Assembly: GCA_001725945.1 (NCBI GenBank)
Contig: LRMT01000282.1
Location: 1 to 36,549, forward strand
Source of the DNA: Cupriavidus sp. UYMMa02A
Lineage (GTDB): Bacteria; Pseudomonadota; Gammaproteobacteria; Burkholderiales; Burkholderiaceae
Direction of reading: 5' to 3'
DNA: 36,549 nucleotides
Numbering within the stretch: position 1 is the stretch's first letter; each line of letters begins with the position of its first letter. The position numbers and the translations under genes are program-made. This document shows, piece by piece, positions 25,961 through 35,184 of this stretch. The notes below the pieces were generated by a model. It saw only the letters and a list, made by a program, of their open reading frames with translations, ran no database searches and was not told the origin of the DNA.

Positions 25961-26315
25961 ATGCGATTAGCTGACTTCATCTTGCGGGACATGGCGCACA
26001 TCTTGGCGGAGTGGGAGTCATTTGCGACTACCCTGCTGCCGGCCGCAAGAAACCTGAATTCCCTCGCCCTACGCAACCACGCACCGCAGATCTTGCAAGC
26101 CGTGGCCAAAGATCTGTCGACCCCACAGAAAGAGGATGATCAGCGCGAAAAATCAATGGGCCGAGCCCCCGAGCTGCGGGGCACGCCGGAGACGGCAGCA
26201 CAGACTCATGCCCTCATGCGGGCGCGCGCTGGTTTCAATATCAACCAATGGTCGCAGAGTACCGGGCCCTTCGTGCCAGCGTGCTGCGTTTGTGGATGGA
26301 CGAGGGAGCAATCGC
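25961..26315 (+). pseudogene. RsbRD-type N-terminal domain of a sensor histidine kinase, truncated
   Basis: It reads MRLADFILRDMAHILAEWES, FATTLLPAARNLNSLALRNH, APQILQAVAKDLSTPQKED and ELRGTPETAAQTHALMRARA. One base is missing near 26243, then VAEYRALRASVLRLWMDE, after which homology stops at about 26310. This all-alpha domain is the sensory part of many betaproteobacterial kinases. The HisKA and HATPase domains are missing. An ATG at 25934 in the same frame is an alternative start. Confidence 0.7.
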
Positions 26316-26393
26316 GGTGTCGACACCGGTTACGCGCGCGACATCCCTACCGTCGCGCGACCGGCTCTGCTGGCCGAACGCGCGACGGAGTTC

Positions 26394-28588
26394 TCATGAC
26401 AGTGCCATCGCCATGGCCGGGTCCGTAACGCCATGCTTGCCGGTCTCCAGGCGGCCGGCAAAGCGGCGTTCGAAGCCGCTGTTCGCTTCTGTCACCGTGA
26501 AGTCGTACCAGTTGCCGCTGTCCGCCACGGACCAGTGCTGCTCGATTTCCTCCCCAGCCTGCACCAGCATCGTCCAGGGACCATCGGTCCGATACGCGTT
26601 GGCCGTTACCACCAGCGCCACCGGCTTGCCGCCGCCGATGCCATCGCCAACACCGTTGACCTTGCCACCGTCATTGCGCACGGACAGGTAGACCTCATTG
26701 TTGTCGACGTCGTAGCAAACGCGCACCTCGAACGCCGGTGCCGTGTCGTCGGCTGGCAATTCACCCTTGAACATGCGCGCAAAACCGTTGGGACCATATA
26801 CCGCCAGGTCATAACGGCCGTTGTCCGTGGCGCGCGCATCCCATTCGTCGTCTAGCGTCTTGCCCGGCTCGACCGTGTAGCGGCGCGGAATGCGGTCCAG
26901 GTGCAGCCGGTCGTAGACATGGAACACTGCGCCTTGCGCGCCAGTATTGCTGAACAACAGCTTCAGCTTGCCGATGGTCGGCTCGGCCAGGGCGCTAGTG
27001 TGGAGTTCATAGGGCAGCGCGCGCGAGTACTTGGTGCCGATTTCCTGAAACAACGACGCCGGAGTGGCTGGCGCGGTGGCCTTAGGCTTGCTGAGCTGGT
27101 CCGCAATCACCTGCTGGTACGCGCTCGTGTCTGGCAGCGTCGGAAAAACCTGGTTGTTCGGACTCGAGAAGTCGAAGACCGAGGTCAGATCGCCGGCTAC
27201 CGAGCGGTGCCACGGGCTAATGGCGGGCACGGTGATGCCGAAGCGGCGCTCCAGGAAGCGGCCCATCGATGTATGGTCGAACACCTGTGAATTGATCCAG
27301 CCGCCGCGCGTCCATGGCGACACCACGTACATCGGCACCCGCGGGCCAAGGCCATACGGACGCAGGCGGATCGTCTCGCCGCTCGTGCTGGTGCCGTCGA
27401 GCGCAGTGTTGCCCGCCGTGTCGAAGTACTCGCCGGTGACATCGATCGTCGACTTGCCCTGCAGGACACCATTGACATCGTACGAAGGCACCGCGGGGGG
27501 CGCCGCATGATCGAAGAAGCCGTCGTTCTCGTCGAACGTGATAAAGAACACGGTCTTGCTCCAGACCTCCGGATTGGCGGTCAGCGCGGTCAGCACCGTG
27601 TTGATGAAGGCCGCGCCCTCGGTGGCGCTCGATGGGCCGCCCGGGTGTTCGGACTGGGCCGGAGTCGGCAGGATCCAGCTCACGGCCGGCAGCGTGCCGT
27701 CGCGCACGTGCGCCGCCAACTGGTCGATGGTCCAGCTGCTCATGCCTTGTTCGTACAGCGGATTCCCCGGAGCCGATTCGCGGAAGCTCTTGAATGCCAA
27801 TCCGCCGTGCAGCAGTCCGCCCCAGTTCTTGTTCGGATCCTGGTAGACGCGCCAGCTCACGCCCTTGGCCTGGAGCAATTCAGGCAGCGTGGCCCAGTTG
27901 AACGCTGACCCATGGTAGGTATAGCCCGGCGTCGGCAGCTTGCCGCTCACGCTGCAGCGCAGGTTGTTGACCTCCGCATCGTCCAGCGTGCAATTGGCAC
28001 CCGCTTCGCGCACGGCGGGATTGTAGTGGGACCCGGACATGAACGATATGCGGTTCGGATCGGTGCCGCCGGCGTGGCTGCAATGGTAGGCATCGCAGAG
28101 CGTGAAGGCTTCGGCCAGCGCGTACTGGAACGGAATGTCCTCGCGCCGGTAGTAGCCCATGGAATTGTCGTTCTTGTACTTGGCCCACAACCCGAAGCGG
28201 CCCTGGTTCCACGCGTTCTGTGCATCCATGAAGCTGTGCGGCGTGCCGGAGACCCGCAGCGCGTTGACCGTTGCGCTGTCCAGGTGGAAAGGCGTGATCT
28301 CGCGTGTGCCATTGGACTCGAACCAGACCGGCTTACCTGACGGCAATGGCACGGGAAAGCGATCGCCGAAGCCGCGCACGCCGCGCATGGCGCCAAAGTA
28401 GTGGTCCAGCGCGCGGTTCTCTTGCATCAGGATCACCACGTGCTGCACGTCATCGATTGTGCCGGTGTTCACGGCGGCGGGCACAGCAAGCGCGCGCGCA
28501 ATGCTCGGCGGCAGTACGGACAGGACGGTAGCGGCGGCGGCGCCTTGACGGCACCGGTAAGGAAACTGCGTCGATCTATCTTGGTCAT
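26394..28588 (-). pseudogene. Phosphocholine-type phospholipase C, Tat substrate, frameshift in signal peptide
   Basis: From ATG 28588: MTKIDRRSFLTGAVKA, a twin-arginine signal (RRSFL). One base is missing just after it (near 28545), then the other frame reads ATVLSVLPPSIARALAVPA. The mature part is complete: VVILMQENRALDHYFGAMRG, GGTDPNRISFMSGSHYNP, WSKTVFFITFDENDGFFDHA, VPMYVVSPWTRGGWINSQVF and FDHTSMGRFLERRFG, followed by two beta-rich C-terminal repeats. The enzyme hydrolyses phosphatidylcholine or sphingomyelin outside the cytoplasm. About 730 residues, normal for the family. The span of 2195 nt is one base short of a multiple of three. If real, the loss yields no export. A lipoprotein gene lies 51 bp upstream on the same strand. 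Confidence 0.9.
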
Positions 28589-28639
28589 GATCGCGGGAAA
28601 GGTAGGGTGGACGACGGGGCGGAGAGCGACGCGCGGGCG

Positions 28640-28810
28640 TCAGGGGGCGCAGTGCAGGTTGGGCTTCGACACATCGGACTTCGACGCCTGCGGCGTTGCG
28701 CTGACCGTCTGGCCGGTTGCGCCGCCCTCGTCGCCGCCGCAAGCGGCGAGGGTCAGGGACAGCAGGGCCGCCAGCAGCGCGGTGCGGCCATACCAAAGCT
28801 GTTTCTTCAT
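28640..28810 (-). CDS. Small lipoprotein, 56 residues
   Basis: From ATG 28810 with AAGGAG five bases before it: MKKQLWYGRTALLAALLSLT, lipobox LAAC followed by GGDEGG, and a short polar tail ending SKPNLHCAP. It should be lipid-modified and held at the membrane, with Gly after the Cys. It stands first in the operon with phospholipase C, which suggests a link to secretion, folding or surface holding of the enzyme; that is inference. I know no named family. Confidence 0.75.
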   Translation of the reverse strand: MKKQLWYGRTALLAALLSLTLAACGGDEGGATGQTVSATPQASKSDVSKPNLHCAP

Positions 28811-28890
28811 GGGGACTCCTTGTGTTGGAGGGGCACGGGGGGTGAGCGGATGGAAGACTAGGCTCGGGATGTGACATTGAAATGAACAAT

Positions 28891-28903
28891 ATTCAATTTG
28901 AAT
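28891..28903. promoter_or_regulatory. Dyad ATTCAA-T-TTGAAT between the divergent PLC and HAD operons
   Basis: A perfect 13-bp palindrome in the short AT-rich gap between the lipoprotein start (28810) and the HAD gene (28971), with partial repeats (TTGAAATG at 28878, CAATTTGAG at 28911) on both sides. It is a candidate operator for the RpiR-type regulator encoded at 29818-30759. Confidence 0.5.
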
Positions 28904-28970
28904 GACCATACAATTTGAGTTATGCTCATCGCCAAAACGCCGCAATCTGAGGCGTTCCTTTCTGGTTCCT

Positions 28971-29831
28971 ATGACTGCAACAACCCAGGCTGATGTGACC
29001 GAGCCCGCCATGGCGGCCGGAACGATGACTGCCGCGTGGCTTGACACCCATCGGCATTTCCTGATCGATCTCGATGGCACGTTGATGCGCGAAGGCGTGC
29101 CGCTGGCGGGCGCGGCGCGGATGCTCGAGCGTTTGCGGGGCCGTCATGTGGTGGTGTCCAACAATTCGACCGACACGGCTGAGACGCTGGCGGGGCGGTT
29201 ACGCGCGGCAGGGATGTCCGTGGCCGCCGATATCATGGTGCTTGCCGGCCAGGCCACCGTGGACCTGGTGGCGCGTCTGCACGCGGGCAAGCGCATCCTG
29301 ATGATCGGCAGCGCGGTGCTGCGGGCCTATGCTGCGGCGCGGGGCTGTGTGCTTGTGGAGGATGGCGCGGAGGTGGTCTTGCTCGCGCTCGACCAGGACT
29401 TCCGGTATGCCACACTGCGCGCGGCGGTCAATGCGGTGCGGCGTGGCGCGCCAATGATCGTCAGCAACCCCGATACCAGCCATCCTGGCGCCGATGGGGG
29501 CCTCGTGCCTGAGATCGGCACGCTGATGCACGCGATCGTGGAATGCGCCGGCGTGGCGCCCGCGCTGGTCGTGGGCAAGCCCGAGCCCGCGTTGTTCGTG
29601 GAAGGGTTGCGGCGGCTGGGAGCGCGCGCCGCTGATACGCTTGTGATCGGCGACAACCCGCTTACTGACGCGCTGGGCGCGGCCCGCCTGGGCATGCACT
29701 GCCTGCTGGTGGGCGCACACCCGCGGGCCGATGCGGCCACGCCGGAGGCGCTGATGCAATTGCGCCATGCCGGGCATGCGCACTTCGCGGCGCAGACGTA
29801 CGGACGCGTAGACGCGTTCAGTATCGCTTGA
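28971..29831 (+). CDS. HAD-IIA family phosphatase (NagD-like)
   Basis: 286 residues from ATG 28971; MAAGTM (29010) and an in-frame ATG at 28902 are alternatives, as no strong ribosome site decides. HAD motifs: FLIDLDGTLM (nucleophile Asp33 and Asp35 with this start), VVVSNNSTD, VGKPEPALF (Lys) and VIGDNPLTDALGA (acidic pair). The C2a cap lies between them. Family members remove phosphate from sugar phosphates, glycerol phosphate or nucleotides. Beside a phospholipase C, a phosphoester product such as phosphocholine or glycerol phosphate is a plausible substrate, by inference only. Its end overlaps the RpiR gene tail by 14 bp. Confidence 0.85.
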   Translation: MTATTQADVTEPAMAAGTMTAAWLDTHRHFLIDLDGTLMREGVPLAGAARMLERLRGRHVVVSNNSTDTAETLAGRLRAAGMSVAADIMVLAGQATVDLVARLHAGKRILMIGSAVLRAYAAARGCVLVEDGAEVVLLALDQDFRYATLRAAVNAVRRGAPMIVSNPDTSHPGADGGLVPEIGTLMHAIVECAGVAPALVVGKPEPALFVEGLRRLGARAADTLVIGDNPLTDALGAARLGMHCLLVGAHPRADAATPEALMQLRHAGHAHFAAQTYGRVDAFSIA

Positions 29832-30759
29832 TGGACAGGACGTCGAATGTGCGCCGCAGCGTTTCTACGGACGCGTCGTAGTCGGCGAGCGCCAGGCAGG
29901 CGATCAGCACATCGATGATCGCCAGTTGCGCCAGGCGGCTAGTCATCGCCTCGGTCCGGAAGCGAGTCTCTCGCGCCATCGTGAATAGCACCACGTCGGC
30001 GTATGCCTGAATCGGCGATTTGCCGAAGTTGGTGATGCAGAGCGTGCGCGCGCCGCTCTCACGGGCCAGTCGTGTGGCGGCCACGGTTTCGTGCGTGCTG
30101 CCCGAATGCGAGATCGTGAGCGTGGTCACCTTGGGCCCGGCCAGCGACGCGCTGATGGCCTGCATGTGAGAATCGACAACGGCCTTCACGTTAAGACCAA
30201 TTCGGAGCATGCGGTACTGCGCGTCCTCGGCGATCGGCGCGGCGCTGCCGATGCCGTAGATTTCGATGCGCTCGGCCGCCTTCAGCAGGCGCACGGCGCG
30301 ATCGATTGATGCGACATCCAGCACCGCACTGGTGTCGTGCAGCGTCTGCACATTGCTCTGGAAGATCTTGCGCAGGACCACAGCGCCGGTGTCTCCGGGT
30401 TCGAGATCTTCGTGGATGATCTGCACCGGTTGCACCAGTTCCTGCGCCAGCACGATCTTCAACTGCTGAAAGCCGGTTGCGCCGACGCTCTTGCAGAACC
30501 CAACCACGCTGCCCTCGCTTGCGCCGGTGCGCTCGGCCACTTCGCTGACCGACATATGGATCACCGCCTGCGGAGACTGGCTCACGAAATCGGCGATGCG
30601 CTGACCGGCAGGGCCGAGCGAGGCACGGATGCTGGCAATGCGCGCCAGCATCGCCGAGGCGGAAGCCGATGGCTGCGGCGCCTCAGCACTCGCTGGCACG
30701 GGCCGCCTGGACGATGTCTTGGTTAGCGCCCCGTCCGCGCTGCGCTTGGGCTTTACCAT
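29818..30759 (-). CDS. RpiR-family transcriptional regulator (HTH + SIS)
   Basis: 313 residues from ATG 30759. After a 35-residue basic, Ala/Ser-rich leader comes the HTH_6 domain (RIADFVSQSPQAVIHMSVSE and VAERTGASEGSVVGFCKSVG), then a SIS domain (about 150-285) with ERIEIYGIGSAAPIAEDAQY and TLTISHSGSTHETVAATRLA. SIS domains of this family bind phosphosugars or related phosphates. It is convergent with the HAD gene (14-bp overlap), so it likely controls the HAD and PLC operons through the intergenic dyad at 28891. The frame is intact. Confidence 0.9.
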   Translation of the reverse strand: MVKPKRSADGALTKTSSRRPVPASAEAPQPSASASAMLARIASIRASLGPAGQRIADFVSQSPQAVIHMSVSEVAERTGASEGSVVGFCKSVGATGFQQLKIVLAQELVQPVQIIHEDLEPGDTGAVVLRKIFQSNVQTLHDTSAVLDVASIDRAVRLLKAAERIEIYGIGSAAPIAEDAQYRMLRIGLNVKAVVDSHMQAISASLAGPKVTTLTISHSGSTHETVAATRLARESGARTLCITNFGKSPIQAYADVVLFTMARETRFRTEAMTSRLAQLAIIDVLIACLALADYDASVETLRRTFDVLSIKRY

Positions 30760-31012
30760 GTAGCTCGCCCGGAGGCAGCCTGGCGGCGCGCAGGGACCAA
30801 CCGGCGGGACCGCAGCGCGACGCGGCGCAGTGGAAGGATATCAGCATGAATTCAGCGGAAGTATTGAGTGCGGGTACGGTTTGAAGGTGCGTCCGGTGAC
30901 ACAAGGACAGAATGATAATCGGTCGGCTTGCGTGTCGCCACGATCAAAACGGGCCGGAGGAACTTCAATTCGGAGTCCGGCCCCATCGAACATTTTCGGG
31001 TAGAACCCCAAG
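30760..31012. other. Upstream region of the RpiR gene with a 12-codon reading frame
   Basis: ATG 30846, preceded by AAGGATATCAGC, reads MNSAEVLSAGTV-stop. It may be the start of a divergent gene lost by deletion. The rest up to 31012 shows no gene. Confidence 0.35.
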
Positions 31013-31251
31013 GGGTTGCACATCGTTTCAGGCGGCCACATCACGATCACGGGCAGCGACTGCAAGTCGCTGATGCGCGATGAGGGGATTTCGGTACTGC
31101 TGGTAGAGCAGAAGGCGCGCATGAGTCTCGAGATTGCCGATCATGCTTACGTGCGGGAGATGGCGCCATCGTTTATTCGGGAAGCGCACGCGAGCTTGCT
31201 GCCCATGAGAGCCGGGTCCGGGCGCTGACCGGCGCTAGCGCGGCCGAGTGA
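31013..31251 (+). pseudogene. livF: LivF-type ABC ATPase (branched-chain amino acids), internal deletion
   Basis: An N-terminal piece LHIVSGGHITITGSDCKSLM is joined directly to a C-terminal piece RDEGISVLLVEQKARMSLEI and ADHAYV. After a frame change near 31155, GAIVYSGSARELAAHESRVR and ALTGASAAE-stop (31249) follow. This is the order in LivF proteins, but the ABC signature and Walker B region between the first and second pieces is deleted, and so is Walker A upstream. It cannot bind ATP. Confidence 0.7.
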
Positions 31252-31351
31252 GGGCTCTCATGGCCACTTTGCCGGCTATGGCGGCGCCGAAGCGCACGCT
31301 GTCACCACTCACGCATCGCTTGCCAGGGCAAGGCACAAGACCCAGTCAATC

Positions 31352-31373
31352 ATCTCAGCGGCGACGCTGAGAT
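31352..31373. terminator. Hairpin between livF remnant and glycine-zipper gene
   Basis: ATCTCAGCG-GCGA-CGCTGAGAT is a perfect 9-bp stem 8 bp beyond the stop of the minus-strand gene. It lacks a strong T-run, so it may slow or end transcription from either side only weakly. Confidence 0.5.
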
Positions 31374-31381
31374 GAAAGACC

Positions 31382-32026
31382 TCACACGGTACTGGTGATC
31401 TCGCCATTCTCAACTCGCACCCGTTGGCCCACCCCTAAATCGGGCCGCTGATGATAGGTGACGACACGGGTCGAGCCGTCTTCCATGCGGACGCGCACCT
31501 GATACTCGGTGTCACTGCGCACGCGCTGCTCGACCATATTGCCGGCCACCCCGCCACCAAGGGCACCCAGGACGGTTGCCACGGTGCGGCCATTGCCCCC
31601 ACCTATCTGGTGACCGAGCAGGCCGCCTGCGACAGCGCCACCGACCGCGCCCAGCCCGGTGGCCTGGCCCTCCTGGGTGATTGGCGTGACGGATTCGACC
31701 GTGCCGACATTTCGGTTGATGGCGACTCGCTGTTGCCGGCCAGCAAGGTAGCTCGGCTCGGCATGGGCAGAATGAGAAATCGTACGGATGCGCGGCGGAG
31801 CGACGGCCTGTGCAGCTGGTTGGACCGCGCCCAGAGCGGGCGACATATTGGGCGCTGTTGCAGCCTGGGCTACCGGCGCTGGCACAGGGACTCCATCGTT
31901 GCCGTGGGCCTTAGGCAAGAGGCCCGTCATCGCGGCCACGCCGACCAGGCTGACGAGAATCACGGCGCCAGCTGCGGTCGCGAGGAGCGGATGCAGGCGA
32001 TTCGATTGTTGGCTCGGGTTTTCCAT
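31382..32026 (-). CDS. Glycine-zipper membrane protein (SlyB/17-kDa antigen-like)
   Basis: 214 residues from ATG 32026 with the strong site GGAGGTTGAG. One membrane helix near residues 12-34 (LLATAAGAVILVSLVGVAAM), an Ala/Pro-rich linker, then the glycine zipper GLGAVGGAVAGGLLGHQIGG and VATVLGALGGGVAGNMVEQR, followed by a beta-rich tail YQVRVRMEDGSTRVV and GQRVRVENGEITSTV. Such proteins sit in the envelope and are often induced by stress. The signal is a plain anchor without a lipobox. The frame is intact. The function in detail is unknown. Confidence 0.85.
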   Translation of the reverse strand: MENPSQQSNRLHPLLATAAGAVILVSLVGVAAMTGLLPKAHGNDGVPVPAPVAQAATAPNMSPALGAVQPAAQAVAPPRIRTISHSAHAEPSYLAGRQQRVAINRNVGTVESVTPITQEGQATGLGAVGGAVAGGLLGHQIGGGNGRTVATVLGALGGGVAGNMVEQRVRSDTEYQVRVRMEDGSTRVVTYHQRPDLGVGQRVRVENGEITSTV

Positions 32027-32259
32027 CTCAACCTCCGTAGAAGTATTGCGTTGTTCTTGGAGGCAAGTGTGGGCTATGGATGCAGACGCGGAGGTATCCG
32101 CTTGTAACAAGATGCGAGGCGGCAACACGCCCTATTCGTGTGAAGTAACATGGGCCGCGCTTAAGCTCGACTGCAAAGTCTTGCCCCGTGCGGTTGCTCG
32201 CTTGGACTACCGGGAATTTGCACATCCGCGGCGGTGGCAATTCTTACCGATGCTTACAA

Positions 32260-32876
32260 TGCGCCGGCGAGTCAAGAGCCACGCCCGGTAGTGAAGCAGA
32301 CCCGGGTCTCGGCCAGCGGGCCACCTGTCCGGTGGCCGAGACCGGCTCGTAGCCCGGGTGTCCATGAAGACCAGCCCAGGCGCCTCCATCCGCTCCGCAT
32401 AGCGGTACACGTCGACCAGATTGGTGGTCCCGCCCTTTGCCACGGCACCGAGCGATTTCTCCAGTATGGTGGAGAGGCCGCCCGCCTTGTTGCCCGCTGA
32501 GGGGTTGTTGTCTAGGCTGGCATTCATTCGCGCGCAGTGGGCTTCCCACCAGCGGATGCGGTCGACCAGCTTGTGGCCGATCTCGGGCGATACGGACACG
32601 GCGCGTCAGCAAATGCTCTGCGCCATAGATTTCCGGTGTCTCAGACAGGATGGCGGTACCGCCGAGCGCTACCAGCCTGTCGACCGCCGCGCCGAGCGCG
32701 AGATTGGCGCTGATGCCGGAATACCTGTCCGAACAACCGCATTGCAGACCAATCACGAGGTGGGAGGCATCGACGGGCTTGCATTGCACCCGGTTAGCGT
32801 CAGGCAGCATCGACTTGATTTGCTCGATGCCCGCCGCCACCGTACGCGCGGTGCCGCCGGTTGCCTTTTTGGTCAT
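32260..32876 (-). pseudogene. garD: Galactarate/altronate dehydratase, C-terminal-domain fragment
   Basis: Starting inside the gene near 32876: ARTVAAGIEQIKSMLPDANR, VDASHLVIGLQCGCSDRYSG and SETPEIYGAEHLLTRR. A frame change near 32597 follows, then SPEIGHKLVDRIRWWEAHCA, MNASLDNNPSAGNKAGGLST, LEKSLGAVAKGGTTNLVDVY and RYAERMEAPGLVFMDT, with more frame changes and decay after 32340. GarD/UxaA enzymes dehydrate hexarates or hexonates with Fe(II). GLQCGGSDGYSG is the normal motif; here two Gly are changed (C and R). The N-terminal SAF part and the end are missing. Confidence 0.75.
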
Positions 32877-33075
32877 GGTTCTCGACGCTGGAGTTGCTGA
32901 AGGCGACGGATATGCTCTCGCTGCAGCCGCGGGCCGTGGTCGAGCGATTTGTCGCGGAAGGCATGCTGGCGCATCGTCCGGTGCCCGATCCGGCTTGCCA
33001 TGTCAAGCTACGGCATTGTCACCCACAAGCATGAGTTGCCGTCGGAGGCCATGCGGCAGTTCATGGAGGTCGGCA
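32877..33075 (+). pseudogene. LysR-family regulator, C-terminal fragment
   Basis: It reads STLELLKATDMLSLQPRAVV and ERFVAEGMLAHRPVP, then after a frame change RLAMSSYGIVTHKHELPSEA and MRQFMEV. This is the end of a LysR substrate-binding domain (L-x-x-T-D-x-L-x-x-x-P pattern, then the final beta strand and helix). It starts exactly where the garD fragment ends, so two truncated genes are joined tail to middle at 32876. Confidence 0.6.
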
Positions 33076-33195
33076 GCCCCGCGAGACAGTGGGGGCGTCC
33101 TGGAGAGCGGGTGAGCCGGGTCGGCTTGTGGGTTTTCGCTCGGACACCACGATCATTCCCACCGGATCCGCACGCGCAGAGTCTAGGGTGCAATT

Positions 33196-33960
33196 TCAAC
33201 GCCGATAGCCCGACACCAGCTGTTTCATGGCCCGGAAGGCCGTGGCGCGGTCGTCGCCGAGCAAGAAGGCGTGCACGCCTTGTTCGCGCCAGTGCTCGCA
33301 CTGTCCCGCAGCGCGCGGAATCGCGCAGAACGGCACGCCACGTGCCTGGCAGGCCTGCGCAATGCGCCGGATCGCCGCCTGCACCGAGGGATGCTGCGCA
33401 TCGGCTGGCACGCCAAGGCTTTGTGACAGGTCGATCGCACCCTCCAGCACCATGTCGATGCCCGGCACGGCGACGATCTCCTCGATGGCCTCGACGCCTT
33501 CCTGATCCTCGATCATGGCCACAACCATCAACTCACGGTTGGCGCGCTCGAAGTACGCAGGCAATGGCAGCGTGCCGAAGCCGGTGGTCCGCCCGCCCGC
33601 AATGCCGCGCGCGCCTAGCGGGTAGTAGCGCGTGCTGTCGACTGCCAGTTGGGCGACCGCCGGGCTGCACACGTGTGGCACCACGATGCCTTGTGCGCCC
33701 GCATCCAGTACGCGCAGGATGATGTCCGGCGCGGCCCATGGTATGCGCACAAGGGCAGTGGTGCCGGCGCATTCCGCGGCGCGGATCATGTTTTCCAGCG
33801 TCTGGGGATTCACGCCGACATGCTCGAGATCCAGGATCACGAAGTCAAAGCCGGCGTAGCCGATCATTTCCGTCATCAGCGGCAATGGCAGCGAATTGAT
33901 CAGCCCGAATACTTCACGGCCGGCCGAAAACGCGGCCTTCAGCTTGTTAGGCTGCAGCAT
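33196..33960 (-). CDS. sbnG: HpcH/HpaI-type citrate synthase of siderophore pathway (SbnG-like)
   Basis: 254 residues from ATG 33960: MLQPNKLKAAFSAGREVFGL, YAGFDFVILDLEHVGVNPQT, TTALVRIPWAAPDIILRVLD, AGAQGIVVPHVCSPAVAQLA and MVVAMIEDQEGVEAIEEIVA. This is the metal-dependent class II aldolase barrel of the HpcH/HpaI family. In staphyloferrin B clusters the SbnG member makes citrate from oxaloacetate and acetyl-CoA. The siderophore role is inferred from the order NIS synthetase - PLP decarboxylase - aldolase with overlapping ends (14 bp with the decarboxylase). Taken alone it could be an ordinary 2-keto-acid aldolase. Intact. Confidence 0.8.
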   Translation of the reverse strand: MLQPNKLKAAFSAGREVFGLINSLPLPLMTEMIGYAGFDFVILDLEHVGVNPQTLENMIRAAECAGTTALVRIPWAAPDIILRVLDAGAQGIVVPHVCSPAVAQLAVDSTRYYPLGARGIAGGRTTGFGTLPLPAYFERANRELMVVAMIEDQEGVEAIEEIVAVPGIDMVLEGAIDLSQSLGVPADAQHPSVQAAIRRIAQACQARGVPFCAIPRAAGQCEHWREQGVHAFLLGDDRATAFRAMKQLVSGYRR

Positions 33961-35184
33961 GGGCGTTTTCCACGGGAAGGTAGGAGTGCCGCGGGTGAGG
34001 GTGGCGCAGGAAGTCGTGGTGCGAGATATGCCAGGCATAGGCGCCGGCATACGGAAACACCACCATGTCGCCCGCGCGAACGCTGTCCACCGGCGCGTCC
34101 TGGGCAAGGATGTCCTTCGGCGTGCAGAGCTGGCCGACCACGCTGACGCGCGCGTCCTTCACGCCGGGGCGAGCAAACGGATAGCGCCACGATTCGACCG
34201 GCAACACCCGGAACGGGTGACTGTGCCCCTGCGCATACGGTGTACGGAAGTGGTGGGTGCCGCCGCACGCCACGACGAAGGCGCGATCGAAGGCACGCTT
34301 TACGTCGATGACTTCCATCGCGTAGTAGCCGCAGAAGGCAGTGATATAGCGCCCGCATTCAAACCGCACGGTCAGCCCGTCGCGCAGCGCCGACAACGCC
34401 GGCAGGCTTCGGCAAAGGCAGTCCAGTCGAACTGCTGTTCTGGTTCGCGGTAGTTGACGCCGATGCCGCCGCCGACGTTGACCTGGTCCAGCGTGTCGAT
34501 CCCGTACTCCGCGCGCCAGTGCCTGACCTGCCGCAGGTAGGCGCCGAGCAGGCGCAGGTGGGCGGCGGCGTCGAGCTGGTGCGACATCAGGTGGAAATGG
34601 AAACCCCGCAGCCGGATCTCCGGATGGGCGCGCAGCCACGCCAGGCAGGTCGGCAGCTGGTCGCCGGCGATGCCGAACGGCGTGGGTCTGCCGCCCATCA
34701 TCAGCGTGGTGGCCTGCAACCCTTCGACGGCAAGATTGACGCGCAGCAGTACCGGGGCGACGACGCCGCGCCCTCGCGCAAGCAACGCCAGCCGTTCCAG
34801 CTCATGCAGGCTTTCCACGTGCAGCGCCTCGACGCCGAGATCCAGCGCGCTGGCCAGCTCCGCATCGGTCTTGCCGGGGCCGCTGAAGATCAGCGGCACA
34901 TCGGCGAAGTGCTCGCGCACCCAGGCCAGTTCGCCGCCTGAGGAGATCTCGAAGCCGTGCGCGAGCGGCGCCAGCGTCTGCAGGATCGGCAGGTCGGAGT
35001 TGGCCTTGATCGCGTAGAACAGCTCGAACCCGGCAGGCAGGCTGCGCGCCGTGGCCGCGGCGTGGCCGCGTAGCGCTTCCAGGTCGTAGACATAGGTGCA
35101 CAGCGGGGCGGTTCCTTCGGCAAGCGCGTCTTGCAAGTGAGCGGCGACGCGCGTCCAGCGCAGTTCGGGGGCGGTCATTGCCAT
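33947..35184 (-). pseudogene. sbnH: PLP-dependent diaminopimelate/ornithine-type decarboxylase (SbnH-like), one frameshift
   Basis: From ATG 35184 (GGAGGCAGC): MAMTAPELRWTRVAAHLQDA, CTYVYDLEALRGHAA, FELFYAIKANSDLPILQTLA (PLP Lys), FSGPGKTDAELASALDLGVE, RLRGFHFHLMSHQLDA and QVNVGGGIGVNYRE (phosphate-binding glycines). One G is missing near 34400 (FAEGLPALSALRDG expected). Then FECGRYITAFCGYYAMEVID, FVVACGGTHHFRTPYAQGHS and VVGQLCTPKDILAQDAP (Cys) to the stop at 33947. Fold III decarboxylases of this group make the diamine of staphyloferrin B by decarboxylating a citryl-diaminopropionate intermediate. About 413 residues; the span of 1238 nt fits one deletion. Confidence 0.85.

Noticed and set aside
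26433..28874. Several long plus-strand frames opposite phospholipase C
   Set aside because: High GC leaves antisense frames open by chance; no motifs or ribosome sites support them.
29818..29831. The 14-bp overlap of the HAD and RpiR genes as something unusual
   Set aside because: Short tail-to-tail overlaps are common in compact bacterial genomes.
33947..34107. Longer N-terminus for the SbnG-like aldolase starting at 34107
   Set aside because: That part is the decarboxylase C-terminus in another frame. MLQPNKLKAAF at 33960 is the family start.
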